Translations under genes and position numbers: made by a program
Source of the DNA: JAWOJB01 sp046484325
GTDB lineage: Bacteria > Actinomycetota > Acidimicrobiia > Spongiisociales > ZC4RG35
Assembly: GCA_046484325.1 (NCBI GenBank)
Contig: JAWOJB010000024.1
Span: 45,190 to 109,189 of the forward strand
Direction of reading: 5' to 3'
DNA: 64,000 nucleotides
Notes under the pieces: generated by a model
Seen by the model: only the letters and a program-made list of their open reading frames with translations
What the model was told of the DNA's origin: nothing
Database searches by the model: none
In this document: one piece after another, positions 1 to 8,883 of the stretch
Layout of the letters: every line of letters begins with the position of its first letter
Numbering within the stretch: the first letter of the stretch is position 1

Positions 1-1
1 A

Positions 2-1177
2 GAGCTCCGCCCGCGGCTGGCCGCCGGCGTCCTGGAGGAGCTCGCTCGCGACGAGGCCGCCGGGCTGCTGTCGGAGATGGAGCCCGAGGAGGCGGCCGAC
101 ATCCTCGTGGAGATCGAGGACGACGAGGCCGTGGCCTCCCTCCTGGATCTGATGGAGGAGGGGGCGTCGGCCGCCACCCGACGGCTGCTCGCCTACGCGC
201 CGGACTCGGCGGGCGGCCTCATGACCACCGAGGTCGCCGTCCTCCCGGTCGGTCTCACGGCCGGCGAGGCGATCGAGCGGATCCGGAGTCTCCACGAGGA
301 GCTCGAGGATCTCTTCTACGTCTACGTGGTCGACACCGACGATCGCCTGCTGGGAGTCCTCTCATTCCGCGACCTCGTGTTCGTGCGCCCCGGGGTGGGC
401 CTCGGTGAGGCGATGGTCCCCGACCCGGTGACCGTCCGTCTCGACACCGACCGCGAGGAGGTCGCCGACCTCATCCAGCGCTACCACCTCTTCGGGGTCC
501 CGGTGGTCGACGATGACCACCGGCTGCTCGGCATGGTCACCCAGGAGTCGGTGATCGAGGCGGTGCAGGAGGAGGCGGTCGAGGACTTCGTCGCCGCGGT
601 GGGAGCGGGTGCCGAAGAGACGGTCCACACGGGAATCCGGCGCTCGGTGAGGATGCGGCTGCCGTGGCTGCTGGTCAACCTCGCCCTTGCGCTGGTCGTG
701 GCCCTCGTCATCGAGCAGCAGACGGGGGTGATCTCGCGCGAGCCGGTGCTGGCCGCTTTCATGCCGGTCGTTGCGTTGCTCGGGGGGAGCGGGGGATCAC
801 AGAGCCTGGCTGTCGTGATCCGCAGCCTGGCCACGGGCGACATGCCGGCGTCCCGAACCTGGGAGGTGATCGGGCGGCAGTCGGTGGTAGGGGTGGTGGA
901 GGGGGCGGTGCTGTCGGTGGCGGCGGCCGCCCTTGCGCACACTCTCCTGCGGGCGGGGGTGTTCGCCTCGAACTCGCCTCCGCTGGAGGTGGCGGTGGTG
1001 GTGGGTGTGGGTGTGCTCGCCAGCCTCAGCGTGGCGACGCTGGTGGGCACGGCCATTCCCCTCGGTCTCCGGAGGCTGGGGGCCGATCCGGCCCTGGCGT
1101 CGAGCATCTTCCTGACCCTCATCACCGACGTGGTCGGGTTCGGCGGTTTCCTGCTGGTGGGTGCCACCTTCCTGTGA
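2..1177 (+). CDS. mgtE: Magnesium transporter MgtE, 5' end outside the window
   Basis: Divalent cation (Mg2+) channel/transporter of the inner membrane. The frame is open from base 2, so the N-terminus is missing and 391 residues are visible. The order is the end of the helical MgtE N domain, two CBS domains (from the GGLMT motif near residue 70 to about residue 185), then about five membrane segments. The pore-region motif LLGGSGGSQS and the C-terminal ITDVVGF are typical of MgtE. In known family members the N and CBS domains close the pore when cytosolic Mg2+ is high. The gene ends 3 nt before the convergent lipoprotein gene. Confidence 0.93.
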   Translation, partial: ELRPRLAAGVLEELARDEAAGLLSEMEPEEAADILVEIEDDEAVASLLDLMEEGASAATRRLLAYAPDSAGGLMTTEVAVLPVGLTAGEAIERIRSLHEELEDLFYVYVVDTDDRLLGVLSFRDLVFVRPGVGLGEAMVPDPVTVRLDTDREEVADLIQRYHLFGVPVVDDDHRLLGMVTQESVIEAVQEEAVEDFVAAVGAGAEETVHTGIRRSVRMRLPWLLVNLALALVVALVIEQQTGVISREPVLAAFMPVVALLGGSGGSQSLAVVIRSLATGDMPASRTWEVIGRQSVVGVVEGAVLSVAAAALAHTLLRAGVFASNSPPLEVAVVVGVGVLASLSVATLVGTAIPLGLRRLGADPALASSIFLTLITDVVGFGGFLLVGATFL

Positions 1178-1180
1178 GGC

Positions 1181-1675
1181 TCACGAGCCGATGAGGAACT
1201 CCCCGGAGTCGGCGAATGGCCCCTGGAACCTGATGACCGAAGCCTCGACGAGGCTCACGAGCCAGTGCGTCTCGAGTGCCTGCTCGTCCTCCGCCGTCCG
1301 CTCGGCCTCCTCGGTGAGCAGGGCATCGGCCCCGGAGGCATCGTCGAAGACGTGCAGCTCCCAGAGCCCCGGCGTCGCCTCGTAGAGGTCGCGGACGAAG
1401 CCCTCGAGATCGGTGTCGGTGTAGCCGCCGGGGGGAACCACCACATACAGGGTCTCGCCGTCGGAGCTCGAGCTCCGGGCCACGATCTCGTACTCCGTCA
1501 CCGGCTGTCCCGCCAGGGTCGTGGTCGTGTCGGCGCCGGAGGTCGTGGTCGTACCGCCGGCGGCGGTCGTGGTGGTCTCGGAGGGGACCGTGGTGGTCAG
1601 CTCGGGTTCGGCCGCGCGGTTGCAGGCGGCGAGGGCGAGGGCGACGAGGACGACGAGGGCGATGCGACGGGTCAT
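1181..1675 (-). CDS. Thr-rich lipoprotein of unknown function
   Basis: Predicted exported lipoprotein of 164 residues. The N-terminus has a charged start (MTRR), a hydrophobic stretch and a lipobox ending LALAAC, so Cys20 or close by would be lipidated. A Thr/Ser/Gly linker with several TTTT runs follows (about residues 28-60), then a small acidic globular domain of about 100 residues that I do not recognise. The ATG is preceded by CAGGAG at a 7-nt distance, so the start is well supported. It is convergent with mgtE and divergent from the M23 peptidase gene. Function is unknown. Confidence 0.8.
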   Translation of the reverse strand: MTRRIALVVLVALALAACNRAAEPELTTTVPSETTTTAAGGTTTTSGADTTTTLAGQPVTEYEIVARSSSSDGETLYVVVPPGGYTDTDLEGFVRDLYEATPGLWELHVFDDASGADALLTEEAERTAEDEQALETHWLVSLVEASVIRFQGPFADSGEFLIGS

Positions 1676-1740
1676 GGGTGGCTCCTGGCGTTCGGAGAGT
1701 TGGGACACATTCCCCCTTCCCCCGCCTGCCGTCGACGGGG

Positions 1741-1746
1741 TAGCCT
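1741..1746 (+). promoter_or_regulatory. Predicted -10 hexamer TAGCCT, leaderless start of the M23 gene
   Basis: TAGCCT ends 7 nt before the ATG at 1754 and no Shine-Dalgarno is present. Transcription would start at or next to the ATG. No clear -35 was seen. Confidence 0.5.
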
Positions 1747-1753
1747 GAATGGC

Positions 1754-3019
1754 ATGCCGGGGAGGGTAGTGGCGGCGGCGTGGTTGTCGATGGCCGTGCT
1801 CTTCCTGGCGTCCGTCCCTGCCACGGCCACCACCGAGTCGACGAAACCTCCGGCGCCGACGAGGTGCCCGCCGGTCACGCTCGCCGACCTCTTCCCGACC
1901 CCCGCTCCTCCCGAGGACTTCGAGGCGGACGCAGAGACGGACGCGGAGGTGGAGGAGCCGGTGGCCCCCGACGACGGCACGCCGGCGGAGCCACCGCCAC
2001 CGCCCTGCACCCCGTTCGTCTACCGGATGCTCTTCCCGCTCATCTCGTTCGGAGGCGGCGGGTGGTCGCCGTTCGGCGCACCTCGGGATGGCGGCGCCCG
2101 GGCCCATACCGGGGTCGACCTGCCGGCTCCGAAGCTGGTGCCCGTGGTCGCCGTCGCCGACGGCATGATCGACTGGATCTCCCGGGACGAGACCCGGCGG
2201 GCCGGACAGGCGGTCGGAGTCCGGCATGTCGACGGGTGGCGCTCGATCTACGTGCATCTGAACAACGACACCGCCGGCACGAACGACGGCGCCGGGAACG
2301 GGATCCGGCCCGGCCTGGAGGTGGGAAGCCAGGTCGTGGCCGGCCAGGTCATCGGCTGGGTCGGCAACAGCGGCAACGCCGAGCCGGGCGATCCGCACCT
2401 CCACTTCGAGCTGCGGACGCCGGGCAACGTGGCCGTCGACGCGCTGGCAAGCCTGCGGGCGGCGCTGCGGACGCCCCACCCGCTCCTGGGGTCGATCGAG
2501 CAACCGTTCTCGGGGGCCTACATCGACGACGACGGCCACGCTCTCGAGCACCTGTTCGACCTGGCGGTGAGCATCGGGCTCGACCTCGCCTGCGACGACT
2601 TCGGGCTGCAGGTCTGTCCCGACGAAATCGTGACCGGCACCGACGCCGTGAGATGGCTGTCGAACCGGTCCGACTCCGACCCCGAGGGAATCCTGCCCGC
2701 CTACCGAGTCCCCGAGGCGCCGCCGGTGGTCACCCCCGAGGCGGTGGCGGAGGCGAAGGACCCCGGATGCGGCATCCTCCGGTTCTGCTCGGACGAGCCG
2801 CTCACCCGGGCCGAGGCGGCGGCACTGGTGGCTGCGGTCTCGGGGGGCGATCGGTGGCCTTCGGCCGCCTACCTCGCCCTCCACGACCTGGGGCGCCTCG
2901 ATACCTGCATCCCGGGCGTCGACGTCGGCAACCAGCCGATCAGCCGGGCGGGGTTCCTCGTGATGCTGCTCCGCTGGGAGGGCTACGTCACCTCGCCGCC
3001 CTGCTCGCTCGTCTCCTGA
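1754..3019 (+). CDS. Secreted M23 (LytM-type) metallopeptidase
   Basis: Likely cell-wall endopeptidase, 421 residues. The N-terminus is a signal peptide (hydrophobic residues about 8-25, ending near ATA), followed by a Pro/Glu-rich linker. The peptidase domain carries the zinc ligands of the family: His118 and Asp122 in HTGVD, and His215/His217 in HLHFE. The C-terminal 200 residues hold PLTRAEAAAL-type stretches reminiscent of S-layer homology repeats, so it may be anchored at the wall; that part is a guess. The start lies just after a TAGCCT hexamer. The 3' end overlaps the convergent aminotransferase gene by 37 nt. Confidence 0.85.
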   Translation: MPGRVVAAAWLSMAVLFLASVPATATTESTKPPAPTRCPPVTLADLFPTPAPPEDFEADAETDAEVEEPVAPDDGTPAEPPPPPCTPFVYRMLFPLISFGGGGWSPFGAPRDGGARAHTGVDLPAPKLVPVVAVADGMIDWISRDETRRAGQAVGVRHVDGWRSIYVHLNNDTAGTNDGAGNGIRPGLEVGSQVVAGQVIGWVGNSGNAEPGDPHLHFELRTPGNVAVDALASLRAALRTPHPLLGSIEQPFSGAYIDDDGHALEHLFDLAVSIGLDLACDDFGLQVCPDEIVTGTDAVRWLSNRSDSDPEGILPAYRVPEAPPVVTPEAVAEAKDPGCGILRFCSDEPLTRAEAAALVAAVSGGDRWPSAAYLALHDLGRLDTCIPGVDVGNQPISRAGFLVMLLRWEGYVTSPPCSLVS

Positions 3020-3813
3020 GCCACCCTCGCGTCGAAGGCTTCGCGAAGCGAGGCCGTGACCGGGCCGACCGGCCAGGTCCGCGCCCCGACTGCCACCACC
3101 GGGGCCACCTCTTTGACGGTCGACAGGCACAGGACCTCGTCGGCGGCTTCGAGCCGGTCCGGGCCGAACCTCCCTTCGACGGTGGTGATGCCGAGGCCGG
3201 CGGCCAGCTCGAGCACGACGCGACGCGTGATGGAGTCGAGCACGTGCAGGTCGAGGCCCGGTGTCTCCACGACCCCGTCGCAGACCCAGGCCACCGAGAA
3301 CGTCGGACCCTCGAGGAGCGTCCCGTTGTCGGCCACCAGCAGCGCATCGTCGAAGCCGGCGGCAAGCGCCTCCCGCCGAGCCGACATGTTCGGTGCATAT
3401 GAGATCGTCTTCGCCCCGGCCAGCGCCCACGGCCGTCCGGCCGGGTGCCACGGGGCCGGGACCGGGAACAGGCGCACCTCCGGGGGCGACTCCGGGACCG
3501 GATGGTGGAGGATGAGGCACCGGGATGGGTCCGATCGGCCGGGGACGTCCGAGCCGCGGGTCACGACGACCCGGACGATGCCGTCGCCGCCGGCGGCGGC
3601 GGCGGTGCGGACCCAGTCCGCCACCCCGTCGGGTGGTCGCAGGTCGAGGGCTGCCGCCGACCGGTGGAGCCGCGCCACGTGGGCGTCGACCGCGAACGCC
3701 ACCCCCGAATAGCTGCGGATGGCCTCGAAGCAGCCGTCCCCCCGCAGCACTGCCCCGTCGGCGACCGTGAGGGCGGGCTCAGGCGCCTCCACCCCGTCGA
3801 TCCAGCACCGCAT
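2983..3813 (-). CDS. Class IV (fold type IV) PLP aminotransferase / aminodeoxychorismate lyase-like
   Basis: PLP enzyme of 276 residues. The start MRCWIDGVEAPEP and the motif GDGCFEAIRSY are those of the branched-chain aminotransferase / D-amino acid transferase / PabC group. The likely Schiff-base lysine is in AGAKTISYAPNM, and the phosphate-binding STVKEVAPV is near the C-terminus. The length fits 4-amino-4-deoxychorismate lyase (folate synthesis) as well as a short D-amino acid transaminase; sequence alone does not decide. A TAGCGT hexamer ends 6 nt before the ATG. The 3' end overlaps the M23 gene on the other strand. Confidence 0.82.
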   Translation of the reverse strand: MRCWIDGVEAPEPALTVADGAVLRGDGCFEAIRSYSGVAFAVDAHVARLHRSAAALDLRPPDGVADWVRTAAAAGGDGIVRVVVTRGSDVPGRSDPSRCLILHHPVPESPPEVRLFPVPAPWHPAGRPWALAGAKTISYAPNMSARREALAAGFDDALLVADNGTLLEGPTFSVAWVCDGVVETPGLDLHVLDSITRRVVLELAAGLGITTVEGRFGPDRLEAADEVLCLSTVKEVAPVVAVGARTWPVGPVTASLREAFDARVAQETSEQGGEVT

Positions 3814-3819
3814 GGGCCC

Positions 3820-3825
3820 ACGCTA
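3820..3825 (-). promoter_or_regulatory. Predicted -10 hexamer TAGCGT for the aminotransferase gene
   Basis: On the minus strand TAGCGT lies 6 nt before the ATG at 3813, with no Shine-Dalgarno between them. This fits leaderless transcription. Confidence 0.5.
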
Positions 3826-3833
3826 CCCGGCGC

Positions 3834-5483
3834 TCACGGGCGGTACCGATTGGTGATCGGGAGCCGCCGATCCTTCCCGAAGGCCTTGGTCGTGATCTTC
3901 ACGCCGGGCGCCGACTGCCTGCGCTTGTACTCGTTGCGGTCGACGAGCAGGGCGACTCGGTGCACGAGATCCTGGTCGAAGCCCGCGGCCACGATCTGGT
4001 CGACCCCCTGATCGTCTTCGATGTACCGCTCGAGCACCTGGTCGAGAAGCTCGTAGGGGGGGAGGGAATCGGAGTCCTTCTGGTTCGGCCGGAGCTCGGC
4101 CGACGGCGGCTTCTCGATGCTGCTCCACGGGATCACCTCACCGTCCCGATTCCGCCACCGGGCCAGGTCGTACACCAGCGTCTTGAACACGTCCTTGAGG
4201 ACGGCGTAGCCGCCGACCATGTCGCCGTACAGGGTGGAGTACCCGGCGGCCATCTCGCTCTTGTTCCCGGTGGCAACGACGATCGGGCCATAGGCGTTCG
4301 AGATGGCCATCAGCACCGCCCCGCGCGCCCGTGCCTGGAGGTTCTCCTCGGCGAGTCCGGGCTCCCTCCCCGCGAACACTCCGGCCAGCGTGTCGAGGTA
4401 GGCCTGGAAGACCCCGTCGATGGATATGAGGTCGAGCCGGATGCCGAGGTGGGAGGCGAGGGCGCGGGCGTCGGCGACCGAGTGATCCGAGCTGTAGCGG
4501 GAGGGCATGCCTACGCCCCACACGTGCTCGGGCCCGAGGGCGTCGACGGCGATCACGGCGGTGAGAGCCGAATCGATGCCGCCCGACAGGCCGATCACGA
4601 CGTCGCTGAAGCCGTTCTTGCGCACGTAGTCGCCGAGACCCACGACGAGGGCGCGGTACACCTCCTCGGGTTGATCGAGGAGCGGGGCCACCTCGCCCCC
4701 CGTCGCCGCCTCGCCGGCGAACGGCACGTCGACGACGAAGTGATCCTCTTCGAACTGCGGTGACCGGTGGAGGATGGTCCCGTCGGCGGAGACGACCAGG
4801 CTGGCGCCGTCGAACACCAGCTCGTCCTGCCCGCCGACCAGGTTGAGATAGACGAGCGGAACTCCGGCCGCCCGGGCCCGCTGGGCCAGCATCCGCTCGC
4901 GGTCGCTCGCCTTGCCCCGATGGAACGGGGAGGCATTGATGTTGAGGAGGATCCGGGCCCCGGCCCGCGCCTGGAGCGTGGGCGGCCCGTCCGGCAGCCA
5001 GATGTCCTCGCAGATCGAGACGCCCACGGGAGCCTGGCCGATCGTGAAGATCCGGTCGGGCTCGAGCCCGGCGGCGAAGTACCGGTCCTCGTCGAAGACC
5101 CCGTAGTTGGGGAGCAGCACCTTGTGGTAGACCCCGATCACCTCCCCCCCGGTGATGACCGCGGCGGCGTTGGCGATCGGTCGGGTCACCGCGTCGTCGA
5201 ACGCCCGGCCACCGGCGATGGCCCGGTCGACGAAGCCCACCACCGAGGTGACCCGCCCGCTGCGCCGGGCGAGCCGGCCGACGGTGGCGATCGCCTCGTC
5301 GACGAACGACCGCCGGAGGACCAGGTCTTCCGGCGGGTATCCGGTGACGGCCAGCTCCGGGAGGAGCAGGACGTCGGCCTCGACCTCCTCGGCCCACGCC
5401 ATCGCCTCGGCGATGCGCTCCTCGTTCCCGGAGAGATCACCCACCACCAGGTCGAGCTGGGCTCCGGCGACGCGTAGCGGCAT
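3834..5483 (-). CDS. nadE: Glutamine-hydrolysing NAD+ synthase
   Basis: Last step of NAD synthesis: amidation of nicotinate adenine dinucleotide with ammonia from glutamine and ATP. It has 549 residues in two domains. The N-terminal nitrilase-type glutaminase (1-260) carries the Glu of LPELAVTGYPPEDL, the Lys of YHKVLLPNYG and the Cys of SICEDIWLPDG. The C-terminal synthetase (from about 285) has the ATP pyrophosphatase loop GLSGGIDSALT. The length is typical of the two-domain bacterial form. A TAAGCT hexamer precedes the ATG by 6 nt. The gene lies 20 nt upstream of the aminotransferase gene on the same strand. Confidence 0.97.
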   Translation of the reverse strand: MPLRVAGAQLDLVVGDLSGNEERIAEAMAWAEEVEADVLLLPELAVTGYPPEDLVLRRSFVDEAIATVGRLARRSGRVTSVVGFVDRAIAGGRAFDDAVTRPIANAAAVITGGEVIGVYHKVLLPNYGVFDEDRYFAAGLEPDRIFTIGQAPVGVSICEDIWLPDGPPTLQARAGARILLNINASPFHRGKASDRERMLAQRARAAGVPLVYLNLVGGQDELVFDGASLVVSADGTILHRSPQFEEDHFVVDVPFAGEAATGGEVAPLLDQPEEVYRALVVGLGDYVRKNGFSDVVIGLSGGIDSALTAVIAVDALGPEHVWGVGMPSRYSSDHSVADARALASHLGIRLDLISIDGVFQAYLDTLAGVFAGREPGLAEENLQARARGAVLMAISNAYGPIVVATGNKSEMAAGYSTLYGDMVGGYAVLKDVFKTLVYDLARWRNRDGEVIPWSSIEKPPSAELRPNQKDSDSLPPYELLDQVLERYIEDDQGVDQIVAAGFDQDLVHRVALLVDRNEYKRRQSAPGVKITTKAFGKDRRLPITNRYRP

Positions 5484-5489
5484 GCCGGG

Positions 5490-5495
5490 AGCTTA
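5490..5495 (-). promoter_or_regulatory. Predicted -10 hexamer TAAGCT for nadE
   Basis: On the minus strand TAAGCT lies 6 nt before the nadE ATG. There is no Shine-Dalgarno, so the transcript is probably leaderless. Confidence 0.45.
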
Positions 5496-6533
5496 CGAGA
5501 GCCCGGGGAGATGCCGGGCTCGCCAATCGTCGAGCTCGGCGAGCAGCCCGTCGACGACCGAGCGGTCGGCCCAGCTCGCCTCGATCGTCGCCCGCGCCAG
5601 CCGCATCACGGCGCCCCACCCATAGCCGAGATACGACATGAGCGACTCGTACTCGCCGGCGAGGTCGCAGCCGAACATCACCGGGTCGTCGGTGTTGATC
5701 GTGACCACGGCCCCCGCGTCGATCAGCGTCCGCACCGGGTGGTCGTCCCACCTGGCTACCCCCGTGCGGACGTTGGAGGTGGGGCACACCTCGAGGGGGA
5801 GCCGGCGGGCCACGATCTCGGCCAGCAGGTCGGGGTCCTCCACAGCCCTCACCCCGTGCCCGATCCGCTCCACCCCCAGGTGGTCGATGGCGCTCCGCAC
5901 GCTCGCGGGCCCGGCCGCCTCTCCGGCGTGGGCCGTGAGATGGAGCCCGGCCTCCCGGGCCCGCCGGTACACGGGAGCGAAGGGCCCGGGCGGGTGGCTC
6001 GGCTCCGACCCGCCGATGGTGATGCCGACCACCCCCGCCTCCTCGCGCACGGCCAGGATCTCCGAGAGGGTGACGGCGGCCCGCTCGGGGCCGGTGTCCC
6101 TCACCAGATCGGGGACCAGTGCCACCGTGACGCCCGGCACCCGGTCGAGACCCCGGCGCACGGCGAGCAGGAGCGGTCCCGTCTCGAGCCCGTGATGGCG
6201 GACGTCGGTCGGCGAGACGAACACCTCGGCGTACCGGATCGACTGGCGGGCCAGTTCGGTGGCGACCGCCTCGGCCATGTGCTCGTAGTCGAGGTAGGTG
6301 GAGTGGAACCGAAGCTTCCAGACCCAGGTGTCGATGAAGTGGGCGAAGTCGGTGTAGGCGAACCGGCGGCGCAGATCGTCGGGGCTCTCGAGGCCGGGGC
6401 TCCCACCGTGGCGCTGCACCATTCCCCAGAGGGCGTCGAGCGGGATCGCCCCCTCGAGGTGGAGGTGCAGCTCGGCCTTCGGCATCGTCTCGAGCAGGGA
6501 ACGGGGGTCACCCCGACTAGCCTCGCCGCTCAT
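5493..6533 (-). CDS. add: Adenosine deaminase family protein
   Basis: Zinc-dependent aminohydrolase of 346 residues from this start. The family motifs are all present: the metal-binding HLHLEG near the N-terminus, HAGE in the middle, CPTSN, and NTDDP carrying the catalytic-site aspartates. Adenosine deaminase (purine salvage) is the likeliest role. Aminodeoxyfutalosine deaminase (menaquinone route) or another nucleoside deaminase shares these motifs. An internal ATG at 6485 would give MPKAELHLHLEG, which matches the usual family N-terminus (about 330 residues), so the true start is uncertain. With the start given, its ATG overlaps the divergent ATG at 6532. Confidence 0.88.
   Translation of the reverse strand: MSGEASRGDPRSLLETMPKAELHLHLEGAIPLDALWGMVQRHGGSPGLESPDDLRRRFAYTDFAHFIDTWVWKLRFHSTYLDYEHMAEAVATELARQSIRYAEVFVSPTDVRHHGLETGPLLLAVRRGLDRVPGVTVALVPDLVRDTGPERAAVTLSEILAVREEAGVVGITIGGSEPSHPPGPFAPVYRRAREAGLHLTAHAGEAAGPASVRSAIDHLGVERIGHGVRAVEDPDLLAEIVARRLPLEVCPTSNVRTGVARWDDHPVRTLIDAGAVVTINTDDPVMFGCDLAGEYESLMSYLGYGWGAVMRLARATIEASWADRSVVDGLLAELDDWRARHLPGLS
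6518..6523 (+). promoter_or_regulatory. Predicted -10 hexamer TAGCCT for the M20 gene
   Basis: TAGCCT ends 8 nt before the ATG at 6532. No Shine-Dalgarno is seen. If used, this promoter lies inside the 5' end of the long form of the divergent deaminase gene. Confidence 0.45.
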
Positions 6534-7707
6534 GTTCGACCCCGCCGTCCTGAAGGCGGTGGCTGCCGGCGTCCTCCCCTCGGTGGTGGAGGCCCGGCGT
6601 GCCATCCACCGTCACCCCGAACTGGCACATCAGGAGTATCGCACCACCGAGCTGATCGCCGGTGCCCTGCGCGAGGCCGGCTTCTCCCCCCGGCTGCGCA
6701 CGCCCAAGACCGGGCTCACCCTCGACCTCGGTGAGTCCGGCAGGCGGGTGGTGTTCCGGTGCGACCTCGATGCCCTCCCCATCCATGAGTCGACCGGGCT
6801 CCCGTTCACCTCTGAGGTGCCAGGCGTGATGCACGCCTGCGGGCACGATGCCCACGCCGCCATCGGCCTGGGGGTGGCCCTCGGGCTGGGCAGGCTCGGC
6901 GGTCTGCCCGGCCGGGTCCGGGTGGTCTTCCAGCCCGCCGAGGAGACCTTCCCGGGCGGAGCGTACGAGATGCTCAAGGAGGGGGTCGTGCACGACGTGG
7001 ATGCGGCCGTTGCCTTCCACGTGGATCCCTCGCTCGATGTGGGGAGCGTGGGGCTGCTCGCCGGGCCCATCACGAGCTCGGCCGATCGCTTCTACATCAC
7101 CTTGGAGGGTCCCGGCGGGCACACCGCCCGACCCCATCAGACGGTCGACCTGATCCACGCCGCCGGCCGGGTCGTCACCGGGCTGCCCTCCCTCGTCCAT
7201 CTCCAGGTGGATGCCCGTTCGCCCCTGTCGCTCGTCTTCGGCCGTATCCAGGGTGGCACGGCCGACAACGTGATCCCGGTGTCGGTGGAGATGTCGGGGA
7301 CCGCCCGGACCCTCGACCGGGATCTGTGGGAGCGGTTGCCGGGGATGCTGGAGCAGCTCGTCCACGACATCGTCCTCCCCACCGGCGCCAAGGCGGCGTT
7401 TCACTATCAGCGCGGCATCCCGCCGGTGGTGAACGACCCCGGGGTCGTCGACGCGCTGCACCGGGCGGTAGGCGGCGTGCTCGGCCACCAGGCCGTGGCC
7501 GGGACCCACACCTCGATGGGTGCGGAGGATTTCGCCCGGTTCCTCGACGTGGTCCCGGGCGCCCTCATGCGGCTCGGGGCCCGGCCCGGGCTGCGCACCG
7601 TCGACCTGCACTCTTCGACCTTCGACATCGACGAGGGCGCCCTGGAGGTCGGGGTCCTCGCCGGTATGGCCGCGGTGCTGGAGTTGCTGGTCGAGCCCCA
7701 GGTGTGA
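6532..7707 (+). CDS. M20-family amidohydrolase
   Basis: Zinc amidohydrolase of the M20D group (N-acyl amino acid / hippurate type), 391 residues. It opens with EARRAIHRHPELAHQEY. The metal site is visible as the Cys/His of MHACGHDAHAA, the catalytic Glu pair of QPAEETFPGGA and the His of AFHVDPS. The lid domain carries GPGGHTARPHQ, and the last metal motif is GTHTSMGAEDF. It probably cleaves N-acyl or N-carbamoyl groups from amino acids in the cytoplasm; the substrate cannot be read from the sequence. It is divergent from the deaminase gene and their start codons overlap at 6531-6534. Confidence 0.9.
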   Translation: MFDPAVLKAVAAGVLPSVVEARRAIHRHPELAHQEYRTTELIAGALREAGFSPRLRTPKTGLTLDLGESGRRVVFRCDLDALPIHESTGLPFTSEVPGVMHACGHDAHAAIGLGVALGLGRLGGLPGRVRVVFQPAEETFPGGAYEMLKEGVVHDVDAAVAFHVDPSLDVGSVGLLAGPITSSADRFYITLEGPGGHTARPHQTVDLIHAAGRVVTGLPSLVHLQVDARSPLSLVFGRIQGGTADNVIPVSVEMSGTARTLDRDLWERLPGMLEQLVHDIVLPTGAKAAFHYQRGIPPVVNDPGVVDALHRAVGGVLGHQAVAGTHTSMGAEDFARFLDVVPGALMRLGARPGLRTVDLHSSTFDIDEGALEVGVLAGMAAVLELLVEPQV

Positions 7708-7861
7708 CGACCGGGGAGGGGCGAGGCCCCGGCACCGGCCGAGGCCGTGGACGAGGGCGGCCCAACCGCCGGGCGACGTCCACCACCCGGGGGTTAGGGC
7801 GGTGATCACGGAGCCCTGCAGGCCGAGACGGCGGGCCAGCATGGCGGCGTAGCGGATCCGG

Positions 7862-8881
7862 CTATCCGAGGACCCTGAATCCCTCCCCGGAGAGCGCCTC
7901 CCGGAGGCGGGTCACCTCGCCCGCCCGGACCGACAGGGTCAAGACACCCCCGCCGCCGTGGCTGGCGTGGCGGAGCTGGAGGTCGCGCAAGTCGACCGAG
8001 GCGACCGAGAGGGCGTGCCCGACCCTGGCGATCTCACCGGGCTGGTCCTCCAGGACCACCGAGACGGCGGCGACCGGGGCGGACATGGACGCCCGGACCC
8101 GCCGGGACTCCTCGAGCGCACCGACGATGGCGGGGCGGTCGGCACTCTCGACCCTCTCGGCCCAGCCGGTGAGGTCGCCGGCCAGGCGGCGGAGGGCCGA
8201 GGCCACCGCCTCCCGGTTCCCGATGAGCACGTCGCTCCACCAGCCCGGCTCGGACAGAGCCACCCTGGTGAGGTCCCGGAATCCCCCACCCGCCAGGTCG
8301 AGAGCCCCGGAGTGTCCGGCGATCCGGCTCGTGAGGGCGGCCGCCACCACATGGGGTAGATGGCTGATGAGCGCCACGGTGGCGTCGTGCTCCTCGGCGG
8401 TCATCTCGACCGGGGTCGCGCCGAGCGACGTCACGATGCCCCGCATCCGCTCGAGGTCCCCGGACCCGGCTCCGTCGACCGTGAGGATCCAGAGGGCCCC
8501 GCGAAAGAGGGATCCCGACGCTCCGATCGGTCCCGAGGTCTCGCGCCCGGCCATCGGATGGCCGCCCACGAAGTGGGGGAGCCGTGCCCCGGCGGCGACG
8601 ACGGGGGTCTTGACCCCGGCCACGTCGGTGACGAGGGCGTCGGTCTCCAGCCCCCCGAGCAGGTCGACCACCGCCTCGGCCGGTCCGGCGGCCACCACCA
8701 GGTCGGCACCCATCACCGCCTCGTCCGGGCCGGCTGTGCGGGAGTCCAGGGCCTGGAGGGACACGGCCCCGTCGAGGGCGGTGGGATCCGGGTCCCAACC
8801 GGCGACCCGCCAGCCGGCGAGCCGTAGCCCGATCGCGACCGAGGTGCCGATGAGCCCGGTGCCGAGGACCGCCGCCCTCAC
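7862..8881 (-). CDS. tyrA: Prephenate dehydrogenase with ACT domain
   Basis: Oxidative decarboxylation of prephenate to 4-hydroxyphenylpyruvate, the tyrosine branch of the shikimate pathway. It has 339 residues. The N-terminal Rossmann fold starts with GTGLIGTSVA, the active-site region has GGHPMAGRE, and the middle His motif is ISHLPHVVAAAL. The C-terminal 75 residues form an ACT domain (VVLEDQPGEIARVG), the usual site of feedback control by tyrosine. It lies 2 nt downstream of aroF and is surely co-transcribed with it. The 154 nt after the M20 gene (7708-7861) hold nothing I recognise. Confidence 0.93.
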   Translation of the reverse strand: MRAAVLGTGLIGTSVAIGLRLAGWRVAGWDPDPTALDGAVSLQALDSRTAGPDEAVMGADLVVAAGPAEAVVDLLGGLETDALVTDVAGVKTPVVAAGARLPHFVGGHPMAGRETSGPIGASGSLFRGALWILTVDGAGSGDLERMRGIVTSLGATPVEMTAEEHDATVALISHLPHVVAAALTSRIAGHSGALDLAGGGFRDLTRVALSEPGWWSDVLIGNREAVASALRRLAGDLTGWAERVESADRPAIVGALEESRRVRASMSAPVAAVSVVLEDQPGEIARVGHALSVASVDLRDLQLRHASHGGGGVLTLSVRAGEVTRLREALSGEGFRVLG

Positions 8882-8883
8882 GC

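Noticed and set aside
7708..7861. Possible RNA gene in the gap between the M20 gene and tyrA
   Set aside because: GC-rich with short inverted repeats, but no tRNA arm sequences, no conserved loop and no promoter that I could support.
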